Source: an uncultured Psychrobacter sp. (lineage in GTDB: Bacteria > Pseudomonadota > Gammaproteobacteria > Pseudomonadales > Moraxellaceae). Taken from it: a DNA stretch of 64,000 nucleotides. The notes below the pieces were generated by a model that did no database searches, was not told the origin of the DNA, and saw nothing but the letters and a program-made list of their open reading frames with translations. Where the stretch lies: NCBI RefSeq assembly GCF_947495825.1, contig NZ_CANMAH010000001.1:248001-312000 (forward strand), in the 5' to 3' direction. Within the stretch, counting starts at the first letter, position 1. Every line of letters begins with the position of its first letter. Shown here piece after piece: positions 56,955 to 64,000 of the stretch. The translations under genes and the position numbers were made by a program.

Positions 56955-58127
56955 TTAAGATATTGCATCACCCCAGCCATTTTCCTTGGCTAAAGAAAAC
57001 GCATGATTGGCCGCCGGCACACCAGCATAGATAGACACATGCATCAGCACTTGACGCAGCTGAGCTTCGTTGATACCCAGACGCTGCGCGGTACGTAAAT
57101 GCAATCCCAATTCACCATCGCGCCCAAGCGCTGCTAATATAGCGGTCGTAATCATACTGCGCTGATGGAAAGTCAAACTGGGATCCCCCCATAGCTCGCC
57201 CCACGCATTACGAGTAATAAACTGCTGGAACGGACTGTCTAACGTGGTCGCGTTTTTAGACGCCCTTTCGACATGAGCATCACCAAGTATACGCTTACGC
57301 TGTACAAGCCCTTGCTCATAGCTGACACCTGTTTGGCCGACGGTCGCACGAGCAGTATTGGTTTGAATATAGTCGACTAGCTCACTTGGTGCCTCAACTG
57401 ATGGTACATGTCCTACCCCTGCAAATACAGTTAAGTGGGCATCAGAAAAAGCCGACTGCAATGCTTCTAGAGTAGCAGGAGGGGTAGACACATCCTCCGA
57501 TCCAGCAAGTAAGGCAACACTTTTGGTATAGCTTGCTAGTTTGTCGCGGTTATCGACTTGGGCCAATGCTTCACAAAGCTTGGCATAGCTCTCATCATCG
57601 CTGCGTGACAATTGTACTTGCCAGCCCTGTAATGTCTCAGGGTATTGGTTGGCATAGCTTGGAGCGAACCAACGTGACACGATACCTTCAGCCATCTCAG
57701 CCAAGCCTAAATGACGGACATTTTTGGCACGCTCGGCCCAAGCTTCTTTGGTACCGATGACAGCTCCAGTGTTGGTTAGCCACACTTGCTCTAAACGTTC
57801 AGGCGCTATCTGACATAAGCTTTGACCGATGACACCGCCAATTGATGTACCGATAAAACTAAAGCTCTCAATCTCTAGCATATCAGCTAAGGCAAGTACA
57901 TCATAAGCCAGCATTTTGGCAGAGACATCATCTGCTGCGACCCCACTACTACCGTGCCCTGGTAAGTCCCAACGAATACAGCGATAGTGTCCATGTAATT
58001 GGTCACATATCTTATCCCAGACATCACGACTCATCCCAAGTGGATGCGCCATAAACAATGCTGGTAGATAAGCCTCGCCACTATCTTGATAAGCGACAAG
58101 GTGTACGTCGGTTGCAAAAAATGCCAT
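56955..58127 (-). CDS. pcaL: 3-oxoadipate enol-lactonase / 4-carboxymuconolactone decarboxylase fusion
   Basis: 390 residues, two enzymes in one chain. Residues 1-255 form an alpha/beta hydrolase (PcaD): FMAHPLGMSRDVWDKI, RWDLPGHGSSG, nucleophile elbow SFIGTSIGGVIGQSL, a late aspartate in LLAGSEDVSTPP and the histidine in FAGVGHVPSVEAP. After a linker, residues about 275-390 are a CarboxyMuconoLactone decarboxylase (PcaC): RKRILGDAHVERA, RNAWGELWGDPSLTFHQRSMITTAILAALGRDGEL and LRQVLMHVSIYAGVPAANHAF. It catalyses two successive pathway steps. The symbol pcaL is used for such fusions. PcaC and PcaD are separate in Acinetobacter. Confidence 0.92.
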   Translation of the reverse strand: MAFFATDVHLVAYQDSGEAYLPALFMAHPLGMSRDVWDKICDQLHGHYRCIRWDLPGHGSSGVAADDVSAKMLAYDVLALADMLEIESFSFIGTSIGGVIGQSLCQIAPERLEQVWLTNTGAVIGTKEAWAERAKNVRHLGLAEMAEGIVSRWFAPSYANQYPETLQGWQVQLSRSDDESYAKLCEALAQVDNRDKLASYTKSVALLAGSEDVSTPPATLEALQSAFSDAHLTVFAGVGHVPSVEAPSELVDYIQTNTARATVGQTGVSYEQGLVQRKRILGDAHVERASKNATTLDSPFQQFITRNAWGELWGDPSLTFHQRSMITTAILAALGRDGELGLHLRTAQRLGINEAQLRQVLMHVSIYAGVPAANHAFSLAKENGWGDAIS

Positions 58128-58163
58128 GCTTGTTCTCCTACGCGTAAAACGTTCAAAAAGCGA

Positions 58164-58943
58164 TTATTTATTCCAGTCTGGATCCAATCTATCCATCAAG
58201 CGATAGTAAGCGGGCCATTCAGGCAATCTCACTGCAGCACCAGCTTGAGCGTCACCGCCTTCAAATTGCTCCCTTGTTTTTTTCATCGCATCGTCGCTTA
58301 CTTCAATCATCTCTCCTCCTGACGCCATGGCTTTTAGCTGCACTTGACAGCCTTGAATGATTTGATACATTCTCATAAAGGCCCAAGATACGTCAGGGCC
58401 AGTCGTGATAACCCCATGATTGTTTAGCATCAAAGTGTGATTGGTCGGTCCAAGTGAAGCTATGAGTCGTTGTTGTTCGCTTTCATCTAATACAATACCT
58501 TCAAAGTCATGATAGCCAATGCGATCGTAGAACATAAACGCTTCTTGATATAAAGGAATAAATCCGCACTTTAATGCGCTTACCGCTTGGATATCAGTAT
58601 TGTGAGTATGCATGACGCAGTGTACATCTGGCCTACCTTTATGAAGCGCAGTATGAATCACATTGCCTGCTTGATTGATAGGATAAGGTGAGTCATCGAC
58701 CTTATTTCCATTAAAGTCGATTTTGACTAAGTTTGACGGTTTTATTTCACTATATAAGAGCCCAAAAGCATTGATGAGCAAATGCTCAGTACCAGGGATC
58801 CTATAAGAGATATGATTGTAGACTTGAGTCGTCCAGCCATAGTAATCAACCATTCTATAGCACAGCGCCAAGTCGACTCGAGCCTGCCACTCAACGTCAC
58901 TATAGCCTGGCGGGGTTACTGTCGTTGCAAAAATATCTTCCAT
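58164..58943 (-). CDS. class II aldolase/adducin family protein
   Basis: 259 residues. A class II aldolase/adducin head domain: DLALCYRMVDYYGWTTQVYNHISYRIPG, the zinc-binding CVMHTHNTDIQAVSALKCG, LNNHGVITTGPDVSWAFMRMYQIIQGCQVQ. Metal histidines (HTH and the later NHG histidine) are present, so it is likely active. Relatives include L-fuculose-phosphate aldolase and several decarboxylases or aldolases acting on organic acids. It lies 36 bp before pcaL and 26 bp after the TauD-like gene; it is not part of the canonical pca pathway. The substrate is unknown. Confidence 0.85.
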   Translation of the reverse strand: MEDIFATTVTPPGYSDVEWQARVDLALCYRMVDYYGWTTQVYNHISYRIPGTEHLLINAFGLLYSEIKPSNLVKIDFNGNKVDDSPYPINQAGNVIHTALHKGRPDVHCVMHTHNTDIQAVSALKCGFIPLYQEAFMFYDRIGYHDFEGIVLDESEQQRLIASLGPTNHTLMLNNHGVITTGPDVSWAFMRMYQIIQGCQVQLKAMASGGEMIEVSDDAMKKTREQFEGGDAQAGAAVRLPEWPAYYRLMDRLDPDWNK

Positions 58944-58969
58944 AATACAATCCTATTACTATAATTCTA

Positions 58970-59890
58970 TTATACTGGTCTCTCGCCCATGACAATCGCA
59001 CGATACATCTCACGTCTATAACCATCATAGTCGTTAAACGCTTGATGTAAGCAAATCCTGTTATCCCACATAATAACCGTGTTGTTTTCCCATCTTAATC
59101 GGCAAGTAAAAGACTCTTGAGTGGCAAAGCTCGATAAAAAATCAAGCAAAGGACGCGCTTCATCGTCCGTCATGCCTTCTATCCCGCAAGCATAAATCTT
59201 ATCAACATACAGTGACTTCTCGCCTGACACGGGATGGGTTCTGACCATTGGATGATAAAAACCTTCTAGCATCTGCTGGGCATTTAAATCCAGCTCAATA
59301 TTACCAATAGCGCCTACTTTGCCTGACTCTTGAGATTGCTTTTCTGATTGCATATTGGCAAGGACGTTTTTACCACTCATCCATACTTTTAGCGGCGCTA
59401 TCATCTCTTGCATCGCTGGACTTAGGGAGTTATATGCCAACACAGCGTTAGCGAACATCGTATCGCCACCATACGGCGGTATATCTACCCCATAATTAAT
59501 GGCAATAGAAGGCGGGCACTCTAAAAAAGCTGAATCGACATGCCAACCACTGCCAAACACGCTTTTGGTAGTTACACTTGCCTCTTTAATAAGCGGTTGA
59601 ATATTTGGATGACCAGGAACACCAGTAGTATAGGCATCTGTCCCAAACTCACCAAGTTGAAGAATCAGATTTTCATGATCAGTAAAAGATATTTCCTGAT
59701 CTCTAAAAAAGACCATTTTGTGCCTATAAAGGGCATCTTCGATTTCAGCCATGGCATCGTCACTGACATCGCTTAAATCTACACCTCTAATCTCTGCGCC
59801 CATAGCAGAAGCTAAAGGATGGGCAGTAATATGCTGATAATCTTTTGCACTATTATCAAAAAGTCCTGTGGGGTGAACACTATTAACCAT
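58970..59890 (-). CDS. TauD/TfdA family Fe(II)/2-oxoglutarate dioxygenase
   Basis: 306 residues. The iron-binding facial triad is visible as HxD in GWHVDSAFLECPPS (about residue 117) and the distal histidine in ICLHQAFNDYDGYRREMYR near the C-terminus, with the 2-oxoglutarate-binding arginine following. The N-terminus MGAEIRGVDLSDV and the strand MVFFRDQEIS are family-typical. These enzymes oxidise sulfonates, aryloxyacids or other substrates, often releasing aldehyde by heteroatom-carbon cleavage. It is the first of the two unusual enzymes inserted between the TRAP lipoproteins and the pca genes. The substrate is unknown. Confidence 0.87.
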   Translation of the reverse strand: MVNSVHPTGLFDNSAKDYQHITAHPLASAMGAEIRGVDLSDVSDDAMAEIEDALYRHKMVFFRDQEISFTDHENLILQLGEFGTDAYTTGVPGHPNIQPLIKEASVTTKSVFGSGWHVDSAFLECPPSIAINYGVDIPPYGGDTMFANAVLAYNSLSPAMQEMIAPLKVWMSGKNVLANMQSEKQSQESGKVGAIGNIELDLNAQQMLEGFYHPMVRTHPVSGEKSLYVDKIYACGIEGMTDDEARPLLDFLSSFATQESFTCRLRWENNTVIMWDNRICLHQAFNDYDGYRREMYRAIVMGERPV

Positions 59891-59996
59891 TTTTAATCCC
59901 TTAAAAATTATTAAAATTGAGTTTTACTACATCAACTAAAAAACAAAGACATGCTTTAACTATAATATTGACGTTCAATAACGAAGACTATGACCG

Positions 59997-61067
59997 TCAA
60001 ACCTTACAAGCAGCGCTAACTGCTTTGACTTTTTCGTAAACACCATGCGCATCTAAACCTAAAGCGCTAACATCACTAAGATATTTTTGTGTGCCCTCTA
60101 TCAAAGGACCTCTCCAGTCAGGATCATTAAGTGGGTCAGGTATATCGACCATAATATCTCCTTTTGCACGCGCCTCTTCCATAAACTTGGCATCTTCTCT
60201 ATCCGTCATCTTGCCAGCGATGTCTGCCATTACTCGTCCTGAATTGTCATCGATAATCTTTTGCAGATCGGCAGGTAAAGCTTCATACTTATCTTTATTC
60301 ATCGTCACTAATAGCGCTGAATTGTAAAAAGGAATATTGGTATGAGCATTGGCTAATTCTGTGATTCTAAAGTCGCCGGTGGGCTGCCAAGGAAAGCTTA
60401 GCCCATCAATAACGCCTCGCTGCAATGAGGTATAAATATCAGGAGCAGGCAAACCAACAGGAGAGCCGCCAGTAGCTTCAATAATATCCCCTGCAATCGC
60501 TGAAGGACGACGTATACGCATGCCTTTCATATCTTCTGGTACGCGAATAGCCTTATCAACGGTATGCAAAGCTGCTGGGCCAGCACCCATCAAAAACAAT
60601 AGATGCGTGTCTTCATATTCGCTAGCGATAGTGCCATCATCATACAGAGTTTGTAGCATACAGCTCATCTGTACAGCTGAATTAGACAGACCTGGTAATT
60701 CTGCTATTTGAGTCAATGGAAAACGCCCAGCAGTATATCCGTGAGCTTGTGCGCCGATATCAATAGTGCCCTTGGCAGCAGAGTCATAGGTTACATCGGG
60801 CTTACTTAGGGTCGCAGAAGGATAGATTTCAACTTTTAATTGCCCATTTGACTCTGTCTCAAGGTTTTTGGCCCATGGCTCAAATACCTCAGTCTGCATG
60901 GCAGAAGTTGCTGGCCAAAAATGTGAAAACCTTAAAACTGTCGTATCCGCTGCAGAAGATTCCACACCGGCCGCTTGTTCATTGTCGCCAAATTGGGAAC
61001 AAGCTGATATTCCTAGTGCTAACGTCATAAGTAACGACATCGCGCTCATTTTAGTTTTGATAGACAT
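59997..61067 (-). CDS. TRAP transporter DctP-family binding lipoprotein, copy 1
   Basis: 356 residues. The signal peptide ends in the lipobox-like GISAC, so a lipid anchor is likely, which is unusual for Gram-negative DctP proteins. The mature DctP fold includes VLRFSHFWPATSAMQTEVFEPWAKNLE, KVEIYPSATLSKPDVTYD, KGMRIRRPS near residue 185 (conserved binding arginine), LQRGVIDGLSFPW and TMNKDKYEALP. It would capture an organic acid and pass it to a DctQM membrane pair, none of which is in the window. It is one of three adjacent paralogues. Confidence 0.88.
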   Translation of the reverse strand: MSIKTKMSAMSLLMTLALGISACSQFGDNEQAAGVESSAADTTVLRFSHFWPATSAMQTEVFEPWAKNLETESNGQLKVEIYPSATLSKPDVTYDSAAKGTIDIGAQAHGYTAGRFPLTQIAELPGLSNSAVQMSCMLQTLYDDGTIASEYEDTHLLFLMGAGPAALHTVDKAIRVPEDMKGMRIRRPSAIAGDIIEATGGSPVGLPAPDIYTSLQRGVIDGLSFPWQPTGDFRITELANAHTNIPFYNSALLVTMNKDKYEALPADLQKIIDDNSGRVMADIAGKMTDREDAKFMEEARAKGDIMVDIPDPLNDPDWRGPLIEGTQKYLSDVSALGLDAHGVYEKVKAVSAACKV

Positions 61068-61177
61068 CCTTATCTCATCCTTGTAGATAGGCTAAAACCT
61101 GTCATAATTATCGTGTATAACTTGCTCTAATGCTTCCTTTCTTCTAACAATTGGCTCTGCCAACTCGCTCTTACAAG

Positions 61178-62257
61178 CTAGGTCTTACAAGCAACGCTCG
61201 CTTCTTGCGCCTTTTCATAAACGCCTTGTGCGTCTAATCCAAGCGCTTCCACGTTATTGAGGTATTTCTCAATTTCTGTCTTGAGTATACCGCTCCAAGC
61301 AGGATCGTTTAATGGATCAGGAATCTCTATCATCGTATCGCCGCGAGCTTTGGATTCAGCTTTAACTCTAATATCTTCACTATCGAATAAGCCGCCAGCA
61401 ACCTTTGCCATATCCATACCTGAGTTGTCATCGATGACTTTTTTGAGATCATCAGGCAAGCTCTCATACTTATCTTTATTCATGGTCACTAATAATGCTG
61501 AGCTGTATAAAGGTATGGTCGTATGCGTATTGGTCAGTTCCGCTAACTTAAAGGCGCCTGCCGCATCCCAAGGCGTGCTCACCCCATCTATTACCCCGCG
61601 TTGCAAGGAAGTATATTGGTCAGATGCTGGCATACCAACAGGTGTGCCTCCTGCCGCTTCGATAATATTAGCCGCTATCTCTAACGGGCGGCGAATACGC
61701 ATGCCTTTAAGATCTTCTGGTTCACGAATAGGTTTGTCAATCGTATGAAAAACGCCAGGTCCTGAAGCCATCATAAATAGCGGATGGGTATCTTCATACT
61801 CACTTGCTATCACATCATTGTTATACAAGGTTTGTAGCATACAGCTTAATTGAGCACCTGAGCTTGACAGACCGGGTAGCTGGGTAATCTCAGTCAATGG
61901 AAAACGGCCACTGATATAGCCCTGAACTTGCGCCCCTATATCAACAGTACCCTTAGCAGTCGAATCATAAGTAATATCAGGTTTACTTAGAGTGGCTGAG
62001 GGGTAAATCTCAACGTTTAGCCTACCCTCTGAGTCGGCTTCAATCTTTTTGGCCCAAGGCTCAAACACATCAGTATGCAAAGCTGCTGTAGATGGCCAAA
62101 AGTGTGAGAACCTTAGCGTCGTAACTTCCTGCGTCGTGACATCTGCTGCGCCTGAATCAGTATTGACACCTTGCTCAGATTGATTAGAGCAAGCTGACAT
62201 ACTCAATGCCATTACTACAGATAAAGGGATGGCGCTTCTTTTAATTTTAAAAAACAT
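61178..62257 (-). CDS. TRAP transporter DctP-family binding lipoprotein, copy 2
   Basis: 359 residues from the ATG at 62257; the longer frame begins with GTG at 62266, inside the ribosome-site region. The lipobox is SMSAC. Family motifs match copy 1 (LRFSHFWPSTAALHTDVFEPWAKKIE, VEIYPSATLSKPDITYD, KGMRIRRPLEIA, LQRGVIDGVSTPWDAAG). Differences at the pocket-lining region (GGTPVGMPASDQYT; STPWDAAG) suggest a related but distinct ligand. The leaders of copies 1 and 2 share CTACAAGGATG and following bases, showing recent duplication that included the translation start. Confidence 0.88.
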   Translation of the reverse strand: MFFKIKRSAIPLSVVMALSMSACSNQSEQGVNTDSGAADVTTQEVTTLRFSHFWPSTAALHTDVFEPWAKKIEADSEGRLNVEIYPSATLSKPDITYDSTAKGTVDIGAQVQGYISGRFPLTEITQLPGLSSSGAQLSCMLQTLYNNDVIASEYEDTHPLFMMASGPGVFHTIDKPIREPEDLKGMRIRRPLEIAANIIEAAGGTPVGMPASDQYTSLQRGVIDGVSTPWDAAGAFKLAELTNTHTTIPLYSSALLVTMNKDKYESLPDDLKKVIDDNSGMDMAKVAGGLFDSEDIRVKAESKARGDTMIEIPDPLNDPAWSGILKTEIEKYLNNVEALGLDAQGVYEKAQEASVACKT

Positions 62258-62333
62258 CTTTATCACATCCTTGTAGATAAATTAAAACCATGCAAACTTC
62301 TTGTATAAGATTAGTCTATTGCGATGTTATAAA

Positions 62334-63407
62334 CTAGGCTTTACACGCTGCACTGGCCTCTTTGGCTTTTTGATACACTGCTTGAGCGTCCAAACCAAGC
62401 GCCTCAGTGTCTTTTAGATATTTTTGTGTCCCAGCTTCCAATGGTGCGCTCCATGCAGGATCATTCAATGGATCAGGGATATCTATCATGGTATCGCCTT
62501 TGGCTTTGGCCTCAGCCATAAATTTGGCATCTTCACCATCAAACACTTCGCCAGCCATAACAGCCATCTCCATACCGGAGTTGTCATCGATGACCTTTTT
62601 AAGATCATCAGGTAGGCTTTCGTATTTGTCTTTATTCATCGTCACCATGATAGCGGAGCTATAAAAAGGCATATTGGTATGGGTGTTTACAAGCTCGATA
62701 AGTTTAAATGAGCCAGTCGCATCCCATGGCAGACTTAGACCATCTAACACACCGCGTTGCAGCGAAGTATAAAGATCAGGGGCTGGCAGACCGACAGGCG
62801 TGCCTCCTGCTGCTTCAATAATGTCACCTGCGATGGCAGAAGGACGACGGATACGTAAGCCTTTTAAATCTTCAGGTTTACGAATTTCTTTATCAATAGT
62901 ATGAATACCTCCAGGGCCAGTACCCATCATAAACAATAAATGCGTGTCTTCATATTCGCTCGAAATCACCCCATCATCATACAAGGTCTGTAGCATACAG
63001 TTCATTTGGGTGGCTGAGTTGGAGAGACCTGGAAGCTCTGTAATTTGAGTCAATGGAAAGCGACCATTGGTATAACCTTGGAGTTGAGAGCCAATATCGA
63101 CGGTACCTTTAGCAGCGGCGTCGTAGGCGGCATCGGCTTTACTAAGGGTAGCTGAAGGAAAGATTTCAACTTTTAGGCGACCATTTGATTCTTCTTCAAT
63201 CTTTTTTGCCCAAGGTGCAAAGACGTCTTTATGTGTCGCTGAAGTCGCTGGCCAAAAGTGAGCAAAGCGTAATGTGGTCGCCTCATCAGAACTTGACGCA
63301 GTATCGCCATTGGTAGCATCGCTAGCAGTATCATTTGATGGTGAACAGCCCGTAAGACTCATCAGAGCGGCCAACGCCATACTAATAGGAAGCGTTTTCT
63401 TCATCAT
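62334..63407 (-). CDS. TRAP transporter DctP-family binding lipoprotein, copy 3
   Basis: 357 residues with lipobox SLTGC and a serine/threonine/aspartate-rich linker before the DctP fold (LRFAHFWPATSATHKDVFAPWAKKIE, KVEIFPSATLSKADAAYDAA, KGLRIRRPSAIAGDIIEAAGG, LQRGVLDGLSLPWDATG). It is closest to copy 1 in the arginine segment and to copy 2 near the C-terminus (PDDLKKVIDDNSGMEMA), which suggests exchange between copies. It is the first of the three in transcription order, 120 bp after pcaB. Confidence 0.88.
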   Translation of the reverse strand: MMKKTLPISMALAALMSLTGCSPSNDTASDATNGDTASSSDEATTLRFAHFWPATSATHKDVFAPWAKKIEEESNGRLKVEIFPSATLSKADAAYDAAAKGTVDIGSQLQGYTNGRFPLTQITELPGLSNSATQMNCMLQTLYDDGVISSEYEDTHLLFMMGTGPGGIHTIDKEIRKPEDLKGLRIRRPSAIAGDIIEAAGGTPVGLPAPDLYTSLQRGVLDGLSLPWDATGSFKLIELVNTHTNMPFYSSAIMVTMNKDKYESLPDDLKKVIDDNSGMEMAVMAGEVFDGEDAKFMAEAKAKGDTMIDIPDPLNDPAWSAPLEAGTQKYLKDTEALGLDAQAVYQKAKEASAACKA

Positions 63408-63527
63408 AAATTCCTTTTTTGATGATCAAAGATAAATGTACTAAGATTTTCATAACTTGTTCTATATAAGAATTCTTGTTCGTATAGTGAATTAACGTAA
63501 CCCTTTTCTAAGCATCTGTCAATCTGG

Positions 63528-64000
63528 TTATTTGTTTATGCTGGATGAATTTGCAACTATTGTTTTGATTGCTTGTAGTGTCAACTGACATTGTCTATCT
63601 GCTGCACCGCAGTAAGTCAAAGGAGATAGAAGTGTTGCAAGCTCATTTGAGTCATTAGCGCTATCATCCATAACTCGCTCTGACGTTATTTCACAAAATG
63701 TCTGTACAAAGCCTTTATGCTCTTTATGTGCTCGTCGGCTAGCTTGCTCTATTAAAGGATAAATTTGCTCTTGATGCTCTAAAAAATGACGTTTTAAAGG
63801 TTCGGTGAGATACGCATCACTATTCAAATCAAGATTGGCCGCCATGCGCTCGGGATGCACTTGTAATCCTTGTAACAACATTTTTAGATAATTTGCGGCT
63901 CCAGCGACCAAAGCGACGCCTTCCATTAATGGCATCCAGCTTGCATGCCACTGCCCCAACGCGCGCTCAAAAGGCTGAGCGGTTGTATTGCTAATTACAC
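63528..64000 (-). CDS. pcaB: 3-carboxy-cis,cis-muconate cycloisomerase, C-terminal part
   Basis: The frame stays open to the window end; the gene starts beyond it, and 156 C-terminal residues are visible. TTAQPFERALGQWHASWMPLMEGVALVAGAANYLKMLLQGLQVHPERM is the typical C-terminal domain of PcaB (aspartase/fumarase superfamily), followed by LLSPLTYCGAADRQC. PcaB converts 3-carboxymuconate to 4-carboxymuconolactone, the step between PcaGH and the PcaC part of the fusion. It is transcribed toward the TRAP genes and the rest of the pca run. Confidence 0.88.
   Translation of the reverse strand, partial: VISNTTAQPFERALGQWHASWMPLMEGVALVAGAANYLKMLLQGLQVHPERMAANLDLNSDAYLTEPLKRHFLEHQEQIYPLIEQASRRAHKEHKGFVQTFCEITSERVMDDSANDSNELATLLSPLTYCGAADRQCQLTLQAIKTIVANSSSINK

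Noticed and set aside
61257..61748. Plus-strand 163-codon frame antisense to the second TRAP lipoprotein gene
   Set aside because: Similar shadow frames occur opposite the paralogues at equivalent places, as expected from antisense of a duplicated gene.
59997..63407. Possible complete TRAP transporter operon
   Set aside because: No DctQ- or DctM-like membrane genes are present; all three genes are binding proteins only.

Overview
The window is about 64 kb of a moderately AT-rich gammaproteobacterial chromosome. Gene content and protein sequences (glmM-pdxH, guaB, a SelO homologue, a Delta9 desaturase, dca- and pca-type catabolic genes) point to Moraxellaceae, most likely Psychrobacter. This is a judgement by recognition; no database search was possible. 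No phage, insertion sequence or CRISPR array was seen.

Layout. 1-0.7 kb: start of an nnrS-like gene behind a strong NsrR-type palindrome, and a small hypothetical protein. 0.8-7.7 kb: an electrophile/aldehyde defence group (aldehyde dehydrogenase, NemR-like TetR regulator, YqhD-like reductase, CurA-like reductase, DJ-1/PfpI protein, glutathione transferase), with two copies of one palindromic box. 7.7-29.5 kb: housekeeping genes: pdxH, glmM, guaB, two tandem MscS-type channels with a perfect 56-bp repeat, cysS, cobalamin adenosyltransferase, a lipoprotein, a glycerophosphodiester phosphodiesterase, a fatty-acid desaturase, selO, maeB, cca, folM and a CAU tRNA.

29.5-40.7 kb: a beta-oxidation island (porin, thioesterase, acyl-CoA ligase, 3-oxoadipyl-CoA-type thiolase, hydroxyacyl-CoA dehydrogenase, enoyl-CoA hydratase, acyl-CoA dehydrogenase, MFS carrier, IclR regulator). 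It resembles the Acinetobacter dca (adipate) system, and three related palindromes flank its operons. 41-47.8 kb: NAD malic enzyme, then four genes in the order and families of bhcABCD, the beta-hydroxyaspartate cycle, which turns two glyoxylate into oxaloacetate. A terminator-like hairpin separates bhcC from bhcD.

48-54 kb (minus strand): a seven-gene operon: BCCP, biotin carboxylase, PxpB, PxpC, PxpA (ATP-dependent 5-oxoprolinase), an NRAMP-fold transporter lacking the metal motif, and a second BCCP-like protein lacking the biotinylated lysine. 54-64 kb (minus strand): the 4-hydroxybenzoate/protocatechuate branch: pcaB (cut by the window end), three tandem TRAP binding lipoproteins without their membrane subunits, a TauD/TfdA-type dioxygenase, a class II aldolase, a pcaD-pcaC fusion, pcaH, pcaG and pobA.

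The catabolic modules converge: protocatechuate and dicarboxylate degradation both lead to 3-oxoadipyl-CoA, which the thiolase at 33-34 kb could split to succinyl-CoA and acetyl-CoA. The bhc cycle yields oxaloacetate beside a malic enzyme. The most noteworthy items are the bhc cluster with its internal terminator, the pxp operon with its unusual transporter and non-biotinylatable BCCP, the TRAP/dioxygenase/aldolase insert in the pca operon, and the candidate regulatory motifs.
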